A stretch of 64,000 nt of DNA from an uncultured Clostridia bacterium (GCA_948976265.1 CARFUA010000007.1:1-64000); one strand, 5' to 3'; shown: positions 52,685-62,228, counted from the stretch's first letter. Numbers and translations are program-made. The notes: a model not told the origin generated them from the sequence alone.

Positions 52685-54112
52685 TTATTTTTTACTACTC
52701 TTCTTTTCTTCTTTCCCTTGTTTTTCTTCTTTAGTTGTAGATTTTTTAGTTGTCTTTTTTTCCGTCTTTTTTTCTTTCTTTTCGCTATGATTGTGTCCAC
52801 AATCGCATTCATCTTCTTTTGCTACAACTTCTTTTACTTTAGCATTTTCAATAATAAATTCAATTGATTTTTCTGATTTAATGCTATTTTCAATATTGGT
52901 TTTTAATTCTTCATTTTTCATCAATTCGTCTTCTTTTCTACCATAAGCAGTTGCTAGTTCTTTGATTTTCTCTTTGATTTCTTTTTCGGTTACTTCAATT
53001 TTAGCATCTTTTCCAACTGCTTCTAACACCAATCTCATTTTGACAGATTCTGTTGCAGGCGTTTCGCATTCTTTCTTATAATCTTCCATCGTTTTACCAA
53101 TCATGCCTAAATATTGTTCCAATTTCATACCTTGGTAAGCTAGACGATTGTCCATATCTTGTATCATACCTTCTACTTCTGCTTCAATCATACCAGATGG
53201 AATATCAATTTCTGTAACGTCTGCGACAGCTTTTACCGCTGATTCTTGCAACTCATTTTTGCTTCTTGTTTGGTTTTGTTCTTCTTTTTTCGCTTTGATA
53301 TCTGCTTTTAATTCTTTTAATGTATCAAATTCGCTGACATCTTTTGCAAACTCATCATCAATTTTTGGTAATTCTTTTTCTTTAATCTCATGAACTTTTA
53401 CTTTAAATACAGCATCTTTTCCAGCTAACTCTTTTGAAAAATATTCGTCTGGGAATTTTACGTTAATATCTTTTTCTTCCTCTGTTTTCATGCCAACTAC
53501 TTGGTCTTCAAATCCTGGAATAAAGGTATTGCTTCCCAATTTTAATTCATGATTTTCTGCTTTTCCACCTTCAAATTCTTTTCCGTCAACCGAACCACAA
53601 AAATCAATCACAACGGTATCTTCTAATCTAGCAGCTCGATTGGTTACAGTTACCATTCTAGAATTTCTATCCGCCATATGGCTTAATTCGTGTTCTATCG
53701 TCTGTTCTGTTACTTCATATTTATTTTTTTCTAATGCAATTCCTTTATATTTTCCAAGTTTTACTTCTGGTTTTGTTTGTACAATTGCTGTAAAAATCAA
53801 ATCTTTGCCTTTTTCCATTTGAACAACATCAATTTCAGGACGACTAACAACGTCTAATTTTTCTTCTTTGATTGCGTTATCATAAATTTCTGGCACAATT
53901 TCATTGAATGTATCTTCATAAAATATTTCTGCACCATAGAATTTTTCTACCATGTTCATTGGAACTTTCCCTTTTCGAAATCCTGGTATGCTAAAATATT
54001 TTGCATTTTTCTTATAAACTGTATTCATCCCTTCTTCAAATACTTTACTATTCACTGTAAATTCTAATTTTAATTCATTTTTGTTCTCTGTCTTTTCAAC
54101 TTTAACACTCAT
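52685..54112 (-). CDS. tig: Trigger factor (ribosome-associated chaperone)
   Basis: 475 residues. Ribosome-binding N-terminal domain with the signature FRKGKVP (IPGFRKGKVPMNMVEKFYG), the PPIase FKBP-like domain (about 150-245: RLEDTVVIDFCGSVDGKEFEGG), and the helical C-terminal chaperone domain. A long lysine/glutamate tail with CDCGHNHSEKK (His/Cys, possible metal binding) extends the usual length by about 45 resid­ues. Monocistronic, upstream of clpP. Confidence 0.96.
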   Translation of the reverse strand: MSVKVEKTENKNELKLEFTVNSKVFEEGMNTVYKKNAKYFSIPGFRKGKVPMNMVEKFYGAEIFYEDTFNEIVPEIYDNAIKEEKLDVVSRPEIDVVQMEKGKDLIFTAIVQTKPEVKLGKYKGIALEKNKYEVTEQTIEHELSHMADRNSRMVTVTNRAARLEDTVVIDFCGSVDGKEFEGGKAENHELKLGSNTFIPGFEDQVVGMKTEEEKDINVKFPDEYFSKELAGKDAVFKVKVHEIKEKELPKIDDEFAKDVSEFDTLKELKADIKAKKEEQNQTRSKNELQESAVKAVADVTEIDIPSGMIEAEVEGMIQDMDNRLAYQGMKLEQYLGMIGKTMEDYKKECETPATESVKMRLVLEAVGKDAKIEVTEKEIKEKIKELATAYGRKEDELMKNEELKTNIENSIKSEKSIEFIIENAKVKEVVAKEDECDCGHNHSEKKEKKTEKKTTKKSTTKEEKQGKEEKKSSKK

Positions 54113-54206
54113 TTTTATTCCTCCAAAATTTTTTATTTCATACAGTTTTATTATTATATCATAAATATTTTAAAAATCAAGTGTTTTTTTGAATATCTGA
54201 AAAAAC

Positions 54207-54234
54207 TTGACTTTTCTAAATTTTGTGATATAAT
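54207..54234 (+). promoter_or_regulatory. Promoter of the 54.4-kb orphan gene
   Basis: TTGACT (54207-54212), 16-base spacer, TATAAT (54229-54234), giving a leader of about 125 bases before the ATG. Confidence 0.65.
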
Positions 54235-54367
54235 TATAATAGAAGATTTTGTGTATTTTTTAATACTAATTAGAATTAGGAAAGCTTTTTCTCCTAGACT
54301 TCTTAGTTAGTCACTCGTAAACCTTAGCATTATTTTACAATTTCATTTTATTAAAGGAGGAATTTTT

Positions 54368-55165
54368 ATGTTACTAATTATTGGAGCAATAACTTATGGA
54401 ATAGCAAATAGTTTGCTTTTCTGCAAAACTTATCTTAATAGGAATATCAAAAAAATACCACTGGAACATTTTATATTTCTTCTTGGTTGTATTTATATGA
54501 TATCTTTTTTGGGCCTTATGGGTATGATTGCCATTCCAGCAAACGGTATCTCCCTCATTTCAAATGTCATAACGCCTAGCATTATGCTTATTCTGGTTAC
54601 TCAATTGATACTTGAATCAATTGCCAGAACAAACATACAACGGATTGAAATTCTATCATTATTATTAATGCTTTGTTTTATGGCATTTGTAGCAGATCAG
54701 CAAGTATTTTTCAGCAAAAACATACAAACGGAACTTCCTATAACGCATATCGATTTTCCTGAAACAAATGATATACTAATTGTTGATACCTCTCAACCAG
54801 AGTTTGTGTCTACGGATATCTCTGTTTTAGAAAAAGTTGACTTTGAATTGCTCTCCAATTCAAATGGAAAAAAGATTATCCGTTCTCACAGTTGTGGTGC
54901 CATTGTTATTATTGATCATGAACGTATTGTAGCTTATCTCAATATCAAGAAGATTGATTTTACAGCAATCAATGCTTCTGAGCTTCTGTTAAAAAATCCG
55001 AGAAATCTCGGACTTGTAGTAGATGACAATGACATTCCATATTACAAATATGCACTATTGAAACATGATTCGTTTGGAAGTTATATCGTTGGAAAATACG
55101 CACTTTGTAATGCCTTAACATTTGAAGTGTCTTATTTTGACAAACTCCCCAATTGGGCGAAATAA
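54368..55165 (+). CDS. Orphan membrane protein with a soluble C-terminal domain
   Basis: 265 residues, AAAGGAGG upstream. Three or four membrane helices (about 1-17, 33-55, 62-83, 95-113), then a soluble alpha/beta domain of about 145 residues (ETNDILIVDTSQPEFVSTDI, CGAIVIIDHERIVAYLNIKK). Not recognised. Single-gene unit with its own promoter and terminator and a leader of about 125 bases. In-frame CGG at 54641-54643 (IQRIEI) read as sense. Confidence 0.6.
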   Translation: MLLIIGAITYGIANSLLFCKTYLNRNIKKIPLEHFIFLLGCIYMISFLGLMGMIAIPANGISLISNVITPSIMLILVTQLILESIARTNIQRIEILSLLLMLCFMAFVADQQVFFSKNIQTELPITHIDFPETNDILIVDTSQPEFVSTDISVLEKVDFELLSNSNGKKIIRSHSCGAIVIIDHERIVAYLNIKKIDFTAINASELLLKNPRNLGLVVDDNDIPYYKYALLKHDSFGSYIVGKYALCNALTFEVSYFDKLPNWAK

Positions 55166-55178
55166 TTTGAGTAAAATA

Positions 55179-55214
55179 TACAAAACCGGCTCTTTCAAAA
55201 GAGTCGGTTTTGTA
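55179..55214. terminator. Bidirectional terminator between the 54.4-kb gene and pfkA
   Basis: A 15-bp stem starting ACAAAACCGGCTCTT with one G-T pair and a 4-base loop, between convergent genes. Confidence 0.9.
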
Positions 55215-55220
55215 TTATTT

Positions 55221-56342
55221 TTAATCTCCCAAACACATGCCAAGTTGCCTAGCAACTCGAATTAATTCATGGTCTAATGGAATTGTACGATTTTTGCTAG
55301 AAGCATCACCAATTTTAGCTTCTCTTCCAACTACTTCATCCAAATCAACATATCCCATTTCTCCACCTTTGTAAGTTACTAATACTTTAAAAATTCCTTG
55401 CATCGCAAGTTCCATTGCTTTTACACCATATCTGGTTGACAAAACGCGGTCAAACGAACTTGGCGTTCCGCCTCTTTGGACATAACCTAAAACAGTATTT
55501 CTGGTTGTCATGCCAGTTAGTTTTTCAATTTGTTCAGCAACAACTTCACCAGCTCCACCAAGGCGAACATTATCTAATCCTGCTCCATCGTCTAATACTT
55601 TTTTAATCGTAATTTCTCCATCTTTTGGTTTAGCGCCTTCAGAAACAACAACAATACTGAATTCTTTGCCGTTCGCTTTTCTTCTCTCAATTTTTTCGAT
55701 GACTTTATTCATATCATAAGGAATTTCTGGAATTAAAGCAACATCTGCCCCACCAGCTATGGCTGATTCTAGCGCAATCCAACCTGCATATCTTCCCATT
55801 ACTTCCAAGGTTAATACACGATGATGCGATGTAGCAGTTGTGTGAAGTCTATCCAAAGCATCCATAGCAACAGATACTGCTGTATTATAACCAAAAGTAG
55901 TTTCTGTGTGTGCTACATCATTGTCAATTGTTTTTGGCACACCAATACAATTAACACCTTTTAGACAAAAATCTCGACTAGACTTTTGTGTTCCATCTCC
56001 ACCTAATGTGAAAATACATTCAAAGCCAGCATTTCTAATATTTTCAACACATTTATCTGATAAATCTTGATACTCAACACTTCCATCTTCTTTAACTACT
56101 TTATAATGGAAGACATTTGTATTATTAGAAGTACCAATAATAGTTCCACCCTTGTCCAAAATTCCAGAAGCATTTCCGTTTGGCTCTAATCTTACATAAT
56201 CGTTATTTAATAAACCTTTATATCCTTCAATGTATCCATAACATTCAATTCCATGTGTTTCCGCTGTTTTAACTATTGCTCTGATAACTGCATTTAGTCC
56301 TGGAGCATCTCCACCATTTGTTAGTATTGCAACTTTTTTCAT
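55221..56342 (-). CDS. pfkA: 6-phosphofructokinase
   Basis: Glycolytic kinase making fructose-1,6-bisphosphate. 373 residues, GGGG-type site before the ATG. NGGDAPGLNAVIRAIVK (phosphate loop), GTSNNTNVFH, FTLGGDGTQKSS, PKTIDNDVAHTETTFGYNTAV (catalytic PKTIDND), EVMGRYAGWIALESAIAGGAD, and LGYVQRGGTPSSFDR. GGDGT rather than GGDDT at the ATP/PPi position favours ATP as phosphate donor. Its product is cleaved by Fba (20.6 kb). Confidence 0.95.
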   Translation of the reverse strand: MKKVAILTNGGDAPGLNAVIRAIVKTAETHGIECYGYIEGYKGLLNNDYVRLEPNGNASGILDKGGTIIGTSNNTNVFHYKVVKEDGSVEYQDLSDKCVENIRNAGFECIFTLGGDGTQKSSRDFCLKGVNCIGVPKTIDNDVAHTETTFGYNTAVSVAMDALDRLHTTATSHHRVLTLEVMGRYAGWIALESAIAGGADVALIPEIPYDMNKVIEKIERRKANGKEFSIVVVSEGAKPKDGEITIKKVLDDGAGLDNVRLGGAGEVVAEQIEKLTGMTTRNTVLGYVQRGGTPSSFDRVLSTRYGVKAMELAMQGIFKVLVTYKGGEMGYVDLDEVVGREAKIGDASSKNRTIPLDHELIRVARQLGMCLGD

Positions 56343-56375
56343 TCTTTTTCCCCTTTCAAGTGATTTTCTGTTTTT

Positions 56376-56405
56376 ATTATATACCTATTCTTATTTTTTT
56401 TGCAA
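56376..56405 (-). promoter_or_regulatory. Promoter of pfkA
   Basis: TTGCAA (56405-56400), 18-base spacer, TATAAT (56381-56376). Confidence 0.7.
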
Positions 56406-56429
56406 GTAATTTGAAAAAATAGGTATATT

Positions 56430-56888
56430 TTATTTTTCAAAAATGACATGTAAAGTTTCTGGCAAATAACCCTTTTTATATAAAAATTCTTTTACAGAAT
56501 TTTCATCTGTATTTTGAATTTTTTTGTTCCAAATGGCCTTAGCAGAATTTATTTCGTAAGCTTGAAGTTCTTCTTGATGTTGTGCGATATATTCTTCCAG
56601 CAAAGTTTTGGTAATTCCTTTTTGGTATAATTTATAAGTTATTTCTTTGATAGAAAGATTTTTTAAATGGATAAATTCTTGTACACTTTTTTGAATATAA
56701 TTTGCGTCATTAATATAATTTAATTCTTTAAAATAGGCAATGGCGTCTTCTATCATATTGGGGTCTTCTTCACTAAATTTTTGTCTAATTTCTTGCTCAG
56801 TTCTTTTTTTATATAATATATATTTTATCATTTTAGTTCGTAATTTATCCATTTTTTCTGCTTGTTCAAAGTTTTCCATAAAGTTCAT
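56430..56888 (-). CDS. recX: Regulatory protein RecX
   Basis: 152 residues. Three tandem helical repeats typical of RecX: IKYILYKKRTEQEIRQKF (repeat 1), KNLSIKEITYKLYQKGIT (repeat 2) and ENSVKEFLYKKGYL (repeat 3). RecX modulates RecA filaments. It starts 22 bases after recA on the same strand; ATG 56879 is an alternative start. Confidence 0.88.
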   Translation of the reverse strand: MNFMENFEQAEKMDKLRTKMIKYILYKKRTEQEIRQKFSEEDPNMIEDAIAYFKELNYINDANYIQKSVQEFIHLKNLSIKEITYKLYQKGITKTLLEEYIAQHQEELQAYEINSAKAIWNKKIQNTDENSVKEFLYKKGYLPETLHVIFEK

Positions 56889-56910
56889 AAAAATTTACTT
56901 CCATTCTTTT

Positions 56911-57984
56911 TTATTCTTCGTTTTCTTCTTCTGTTTCATCAGTTGATGTTTCTTCTCCTAAGGCGTTTTCAAAGGCTTTGGCAAAATTGTCTCTGACTTT
57001 CTTTTCAACTTCTTCCATAATTGTTGGATTTTCAATAAGGTATTTTTTTACATTTTCTCTACCTTGTCCAATTTTCTGATTATTATAACTAAACCACGAA
57101 CCAGCTTTTTCAATAATGTCTAAATTAACAGCCATATCTAAAATATTGCTTGCTTTAGAAATTCCTTCTCCATACATAATATCAAATTCTGCTTCACGGA
57201 ATGGAGGTGCTACTTTGTTTTTAACAATTTTGACTCTAGCTCGGTTTCCTTTGAATTCTCCATCTTGTTTAATGTTTTCAATTTTTCGAATATCCATTCG
57301 AACAGATGCATAAAACTTCAAAGCTCTACCACCTGTTGTGGTTTCTGGATTTCCAAACATAACACCAATTTTTTCTCTTAATTGGTTAATAAAAATGATA
57401 ACCGTTTTGGTTTTATTGACAGCACCTGCTAATTTTCTTAAAGCTTGGGACATAAGTCTTGCTTGTAATCCCATGTGTGAATCTCCCATATCACCATCGA
57501 TTTCGGCTTTTGGAACCAAAGCAGCAACAGAGTCGACAACAATAACATCTAAAGCACCGCTTCGTACAAGTGCTTCTGTAATTTCTAAAGCTTGTTCTCC
57601 AGTATCAGGTTGAGAGACAATTAAGTTATCAATGTCAACACCAATTTTTTTGGCATAAACTGGATCCAAAGCATGTTCTGCATCAATAAAAGCGGCTTCT
57701 CCTCCCATTTTTTGTGCTTCTGAAACAATATGTAATGCCAACGTTGTTTTTCCAGATGATTCTGGTCCATAAACTTCAATAATTCTGCCTCTTGGTACAC
57801 CACCAATTCCCAAAGCTATATCTAATCCTAAAGCACCTGTTGGAATCGCTTCGATTTCCATTGCTTTATATTCTCCTAATTTCATAACGGAACCTTTTCC
57901 GAATTGTTTTTCTATTTGGCTCATAGCTACATCTAGAGCCTTTCTTCTTTCTGAATTTTCTGACATTTTATTTTCCTCCTTCAA
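56911..57984 (-). CDS. recA: Recombinase RecA
   Basis: 357 residues. Walker A GPESSGKTTLALH, catalytic FIDAEHALDP, Walker B DVIVVDSVAALVPKAEI, loop L1 MGLQARLMSQALRKL, NQLREKIGVMFGNPETTTGG, and an acidic C-terminal tail (EETSTDETEEENEE). AGGAGG precedes the ATG. No clear LexA operator is visible in its promoter region. recX follows. Confidence 0.98.
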   Translation of the reverse strand: MKEENKMSENSERRKALDVAMSQIEKQFGKGSVMKLGEYKAMEIEAIPTGALGLDIALGIGGVPRGRIIEVYGPESSGKTTLALHIVSEAQKMGGEAAFIDAEHALDPVYAKKIGVDIDNLIVSQPDTGEQALEITEALVRSGALDVIVVDSVAALVPKAEIDGDMGDSHMGLQARLMSQALRKLAGAVNKTKTVIIFINQLREKIGVMFGNPETTTGGRALKFYASVRMDIRKIENIKQDGEFKGNRARVKIVKNKVAPPFREAEFDIMYGEGISKASNILDMAVNLDIIEKAGSWFSYNNQKIGQGRENVKKYLIENPTIMEEVEKKVRDNFAKAFENALGEETSTDETEEENEE

Positions 57985-58015
57985 ATATTTGTTTGATAAA
58001 ACTTCTGTTTGCTTT

Positions 58016-58043
58016 ATTATATCTTTAATTCTTTTTTTGTCAA
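58016..58043 (-). promoter_or_regulatory. Promoter of recA-recX
   Basis: TTGACA (58043-58038), 16-base spacer, TATAAT (58021-58016). Confidence 0.8.
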
Positions 58044-58077
58044 TACTTTTTTGAAAATTTTTTCAAAAATTTGTTTG

Positions 58078-59672
58078 CTATTGTCGATACCATTTTTCAA
58101 TGTTACCATATAGATTAAATGCATTTGCTTTGATATTTCCGCACCAAACTTTGATTATATATAACCACATCGGTATCACGGTATAAACCGATATATGGCG
58201 CTTCTTCTAGATAAATATCGTATAATTTGTTATAATTTTCATATAATGCATTTTCATCGGATGTGTTTGCAATTTGATTCATAATCGTTGTAATTTGTTC
58301 ATTGGAATAATTGGCTAAATTTCCTTCTCCAAAAAAAGTTTTTAGACTTGGTGAAAAACCACATTCTATGCCAGTTAAAATAACGTCAAAATTTTTATTT
58401 TGTAAGGTGATATGATAGGTTTCATTATTTAGTTGTTTAACCAATACTTCAATTCCAACATTGGCTAGCTGTTCTTTGATATTTTCTGCAACGGCTAGTC
58501 TTTTGGCATGATTTCCATTGACAAATAAAGAAAAAGATAATTCTAAATTTTTACCCTCTATGTTTTTTCTCCATTTGTTATTTTTATATTCCCAACCTGC
58601 ACCGTATTAAAATTTGAGCAGCTTCTTCTGTGTTTGTCTGAACAGATAAATCTTTTGTATAAAGCCAATTTCCCATATCCAAACTAAAGTTAGAAGACAC
58701 ATATCCTGCCCCTAGGCAACTGGCTACGATATTGTTTTTATCAATCATTTTGCTAATCGCCTTTCTAACATTTGCATCGGCAAATACTGTATTTTGCGTG
58801 TTGAATGTTAAAAAGTCATAATTTCTGGATTTATATTCTATTTTTTTATAACCAATCGAACCAATATATTCTTCCACATTTTCGATTTTTACATCGATTA
58901 AATCGATTTCACCATTTTTGAAAGCATTGTATAATTCTCCTGTGGAATTATATAAGTTGATGTTAATTTCCTTTGCCATTGGACTTTTGGAAGAATCCCA
59001 ATACAATTCATTTTGCGTAAGTTTTATGACATTGGAATCAACTGTTGCAATTTTAAACAAACCTGTCCCAATGGGAGAAATATTTTTCTCAGATGTTGTA
59101 AATTCTTGTCCTGCATAATGATTGGCACTCAAAATCGGAAATGTGAGATGATATTCAAAAAAATCCGTTGGTGCAGATAATGTCATCTTTAAAGTAGTTT
59201 CGTCAATGACTTCTAATCCTACAACAGCGTTTAAATTATTTGCGTAAATAGTATTAAATCCACCATTTTTAATTAAATCTACTGTGAATTTTACGTCATT
59301 GGATGTAAAACTTGTTCCATCTTGCCACAAAACGCCATGGCGTAATTTGATGACATAGTTTAAATCATCGGTTTTAGCAATTTCTTCTGCTAAACAGTAT
59401 TGTATTTTGTAGTCTTCTTTTAATGTTACCAATGGTTCATAAATTATTTTACTGATTTCCTGCACATTGCGATTATTGCTTAGCAATGGATTGATGGTAT
59501 CAAAATTAGATACAGCCAGTCTTAAATCTGTCTGTATCGTAGTAACCGTAGAAGTTTGGTCTACTGTTTCATTGGTCTGTGCTTTATTGTTTTGGCTCAT
59601 TTTGTAGATTCCAAAACCAATGCATCCCATTACAATGATTATAAATATATACTTTAAAATATTATTACCCAA
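58078..59672 (-). pseudogene. Oligopeptide-binding (SBP_bac_5) lipoprotein read through two CGG +1 shifts
   Basis: TTG 59672 (MGNNILKYIF) follows AGGTGA; ATG 59702 is an alternative. A VMGC lipobox lies at residues 14-17. Family motifs: LRLAVSNFDTINPLLSN, IYEPLVTLKEDY, YVIKLRHGVLWQDGTSFTSNDVKF, and SPIGTGLFKI. The standard frame stops soon after CGG 58602-58604; +1 there gives ILI-GAGWEYKNNKW and continues. A second in-frame CGG, 58139-58141, again needs +1: SLV-GNIKANAFNLYGNIEKWYRQ, the expected family C-terminus. With both, about 530 residues, the usual length. No permease genes adjacent. Confidence 0.88.
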
Positions 59673-59828
59673 TTTAATCACCTGCTTAACACTATATATC
59701 ATTTTTCATCAAGTTTCAAGAATTTTTTAGAATTTTTCATATTTTTTTAAAACTTGGAATACAATTTAAAAAATGAAGCTAGAATTTATTTTAATGAATT
59801 GCTTTTTAAACTAAAAATAAAGGATGGG

Positions 59829-60386
59829 ATGGATATGTTTATTTGTCATATTAAATTAAGTAGAACGAAATTTTTTAAAGGTGTTTTAGCCATTATGGCT
59901 ATTATTTGTATGGCGCTTGCTGGTGTGGGAATTTTCAAAATGTACAGCTCCAATAAAGAATTTGAGACATTTGACGGGAATTGTATGCCTTCTGGCGAGA
60001 TAGCCTATTTAACTGATGAAAATTATACCAATATTTTAAAACAAGTTCACGAAAATTTAGAAACTTATGTTGGACAAAAAATTTGTTATACAGGATATGT
60101 TTATCGCGTAGCAGATTTGCCAGAAAATCAATTTGTCTTGGCAAGAGACATGAGTTTAGAGCCTACCAATCAAACTGTTGTGGTTGGATTTTTATGCAGT
60201 TTGAGTAATGCTTCGGATTTTGATACATATTCTTGGGTAAAAGTAACTGGAACAATTGAAAAAGGCAACTATTTTGGAGAAATTCCTTGTATTGCAATTG
60301 AGCAAATTGAAACAGTGGAACAACCTGAAAATTGCATTGTGCCACCACCAAGTGAAAACTTCATTCAAACTTCTGTAATTTACTAA
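59829..60386 (+). CDS. YcgQ/TIGR03943 C-terminal-like membrane-anchored protein
   Basis: 185 residues from ATG 59829 (MDMFICHIKLS), after AAAGGA; a TTG at 59754 lacks a site. One membrane anchor (about 19-37: GVLAIMAIICMALAGVGIF). The external domain has the pattern of the DUF1980 / TIGR03943 C-terminal region: VGQKICYTGYVYRVADLPENQFVLARDM, VVGFLCS, YSWVKVTGTIEKGNYFGEIPCIAIEQIE. Normally fused to a permease-like N-terminus, which is absent here. Function unknown. Convergent with the 60.4-kb gene. Confidence 0.75.
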   Translation: MDMFICHIKLSRTKFFKGVLAIMAIICMALAGVGIFKMYSSNKEFETFDGNCMPSGEIAYLTDENYTNILKQVHENLETYVGQKICYTGYVYRVADLPENQFVLARDMSLEPTNQTVVVGFLCSLSNASDFDTYSWVKVTGTIEKGNYFGEIPCIAIEQIETVEQPENCIVPPPSENFIQTSVIY

Positions 60387-60387
60387 A

Positions 60388-60412
60388 AAAGGCAGGTTAA
60401 ACCTGCCTTTTA
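60388..60412. terminator. Bidirectional terminator at 60.4 kb
   Basis: AAAGGCAGGT / ACCTGCCTTT with a 3-base loop and flanking A/T runs. Confidence 0.88.
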
Positions 60413-60790
60413 TTCCTCTGCCAATTGCCCTTGTAAAACTTTTATGCTATCTTTGTAAGATTGTAAAATTCCATTTAATCGTTCGATTTCTGTTTTATTG
60501 TCTTCAATTTGTTGATTATAATTTTCCTCTAATGCATCTAATTCTTCATCGGATAATTGGTATAAATATTCTAAGCTATTTTTATCCAAATCAGCTAAAT
60601 TTTTAATGGGTTCTTTTGCTGTTACAGCGGTTGGTACCGTAATACTTGGTACTTGTGTAACAATCGTTTCTTCTAGTAAAGCATTATTATTTTTGCCAAA
60701 AATATTAGCAATCCATTTAAAGAATTTGGTTAACAAGGATTCTTTTTGTGGTAGGATTAATTTATTTTTTAATTCACTTTCTTCTTTCAT
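60410..60790 (-). CDS. Small coiled-coil hypothetical protein
   Basis: 126 residues. The N-terminal part has a short hydrophobic-aromatic segment (LTKFFKWIANIFGK), a Thr/Pro/Val linker (TVPTAVTAKEP), then an acidic helix and a C-terminal coiled coil (IEDNKTEIERLNGILQSYKD). Not recognised. It starts 9 bases after the 417-residue gene upstream, so they form an operon and may interact. Confidence 0.55.
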   Translation of the reverse strand: MKEESELKNKLILPQKESLLTKFFKWIANIFGKNNNALLEETIVTQVPSITVPTAVTAKEPIKNLADLDKNSLEYLYQLSDEELDALEENYNQQIEDNKTEIERLNGILQSYKDSIKVLQGQLAEE

Positions 60791-60799
60791 ATACTTCTC

Positions 60800-62053
60800 C
60801 TATCTTTCAAAACTTTCGTCTTTTTCTAGGTTTCCTGCGGATAATCGCTTGTAGCCTTTCAAGATCTTAGACATGCTAGCAATTTTCTCTTTTGTTTTTT
60901 CAATCATCTCCTGTAAAATTTGAAGGATGAAAAATTTATCTTGTACTTTTTCCATTTTTTCTAGGCGCAAAACTTTATGTTCATTTACTGCTCCACCAAG
61001 CAATTCTCTAATTTTTAAAATAGCTTCCAGAATATTAGCAATATCATGTCTTTGATTTTTATTGATATTTCCAGCTAAATAAGTCGCTACTCCAATTTCT
61101 CGTAAAACTTCCACCTTTTCTAAAGATTCAATAAATTGTATAAATTTATTTTTATAGCGATTATGTGTGTTTGCCAATAATTTCATGTCAATCAACTCCA
61201 AAGCTTCTGAAACAGGGAACGCCAATCTTTCTGGACGGTGTACAATTAATCCTACAAATTTGTCGATTAATTCTAAGATGTCACCTTCTTTTTCGCGTTC
61301 ATAGTTAGTAGGTTCATTATAACGATTATATTCGCTACAAATTTTACAAAAAGTCTCATCAAATCCAAGTGATTTTAGAAAAATTTTATCTTCTTCTTTT
61401 TCTCTTTTGATTCTCTCTATTTCTTTTGGGGAATTCGTTCTTTTAAAAGCATATACCAAACATGCTGTTATCACTTGATTTTTCTTTACATCATCAAGAT
61501 TCATTTGTTCCATAAATAATCGTGCAAGTTCTGCTTTTACAACAGAAGTTGTATCAAAAAAGACATGAATCGCATGTTTTTGATAGTAACAAACAATTTT
61601 TATTTTTTTAATTAATTCTTTTTCCTCTAAAATTTTCTGAGCAAATTGATGAATCTCAAATGGTTCCACTTTCGGAATAACTTTTGGTTGTTCGCCTAAA
61701 ATTTCTTCAAAGAGTTCTTCATTATTTTCTAATTCATCATACAAATTTTCTTCCAATCGGTCAAGTCTAGATTGAATATAGCGTTCTTTTAGAACTTTAA
61801 ATTTTACCTTGTCCACAAACTCTTGCAAATCTTCTTCCGATAACATTTTTTTAAGTTCATTATAATAATATAAACCGTCGGCAAGTTGATCATTCAGGCG
61901 TTTATAATCTTTTTTCCAAGTATCTTCTGTTGCTAAGGATGGAACAATTTTTTTTAATTTTAGCAATTTTCGCATTTCGCGTTCATCTTCATAATGTTCC
62001 TTTTTATACTGAATGTATTTTTCTTTCATTACTTCAATATCTAATTCGTTCAT
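60800..62053 (-). CDS. Uncharacterised helical protein, possibly a degenerate HD-type domain
   Basis: 417 residues, AGGGAGG upstream. The N-terminal half is helical and charged. The central part IVCYYQKHAIHVFFDTTSVVKAELARLFMEQM and ITACLVYAFKRTNSPKEIER, then LKSLGFDETFCKICSEYNRY and GDILELIDKFVGLIVHRPERLAFPVSEALELI, have the rhythm of HD/HD-GYP phosphohydrolases, but the metal-binding His-Asp pairs are missing. This is inference from pattern only. No signal peptide. Forms an operon with the small coiled-coil gene. Confidence 0.5.
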   Translation of the reverse strand: MNELDIEVMKEKYIQYKKEHYEDEREMRKLLKLKKIVPSLATEDTWKKDYKRLNDQLADGLYYYNELKKMLSEEDLQEFVDKVKFKVLKERYIQSRLDRLEENLYDELENNEELFEEILGEQPKVIPKVEPFEIHQFAQKILEEKELIKKIKIVCYYQKHAIHVFFDTTSVVKAELARLFMEQMNLDDVKKNQVITACLVYAFKRTNSPKEIERIKREKEEDKIFLKSLGFDETFCKICSEYNRYNEPTNYEREKEGDILELIDKFVGLIVHRPERLAFPVSEALELIDMKLLANTHNRYKNKFIQFIESLEKVEVLREIGVATYLAGNINKNQRHDIANILEAILKIRELLGGAVNEHKVLRLEKMEKVQDKFFILQILQEMIEKTKEKIASMSKILKGYKRLSAGNLEKDESFER

Positions 62054-62172
62054 AATTCCCTCCCTATTTGCTCTTATAAAATTTTCATTTTTATTATATC
62101 GAATATAATTTTAAAAATCAAGAATTGTAACACAAATGCAATCATTGTAACCAAAATGTAATATAACTCATA

Positions 62173-62205
62173 TAAAAAACGGCGCCACGCATTTTGCATG
62201 ACGCC
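62173..62205 (-). terminator. Terminator of the 34-residue membrane-peptide gene
   Basis: GGCGTCATGCA / TGCGTGGCGCC with two G-T pairs, followed by GTTTTTTAT on the minus strand. Confidence 0.85.
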
Positions 62206-62228
62206 TAACGAATGAATTTTATTTCATA

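Noticed and set aside
28986..59672. Calling all frameshifted genes ordinary sequencing errors.
   Set aside because: Indel errors cluster in homopolymers and go both ways; seven of nine shifts are an extra C before GG at an in-frame CGG. A systematic platform artefact still needs read-level exclusion.
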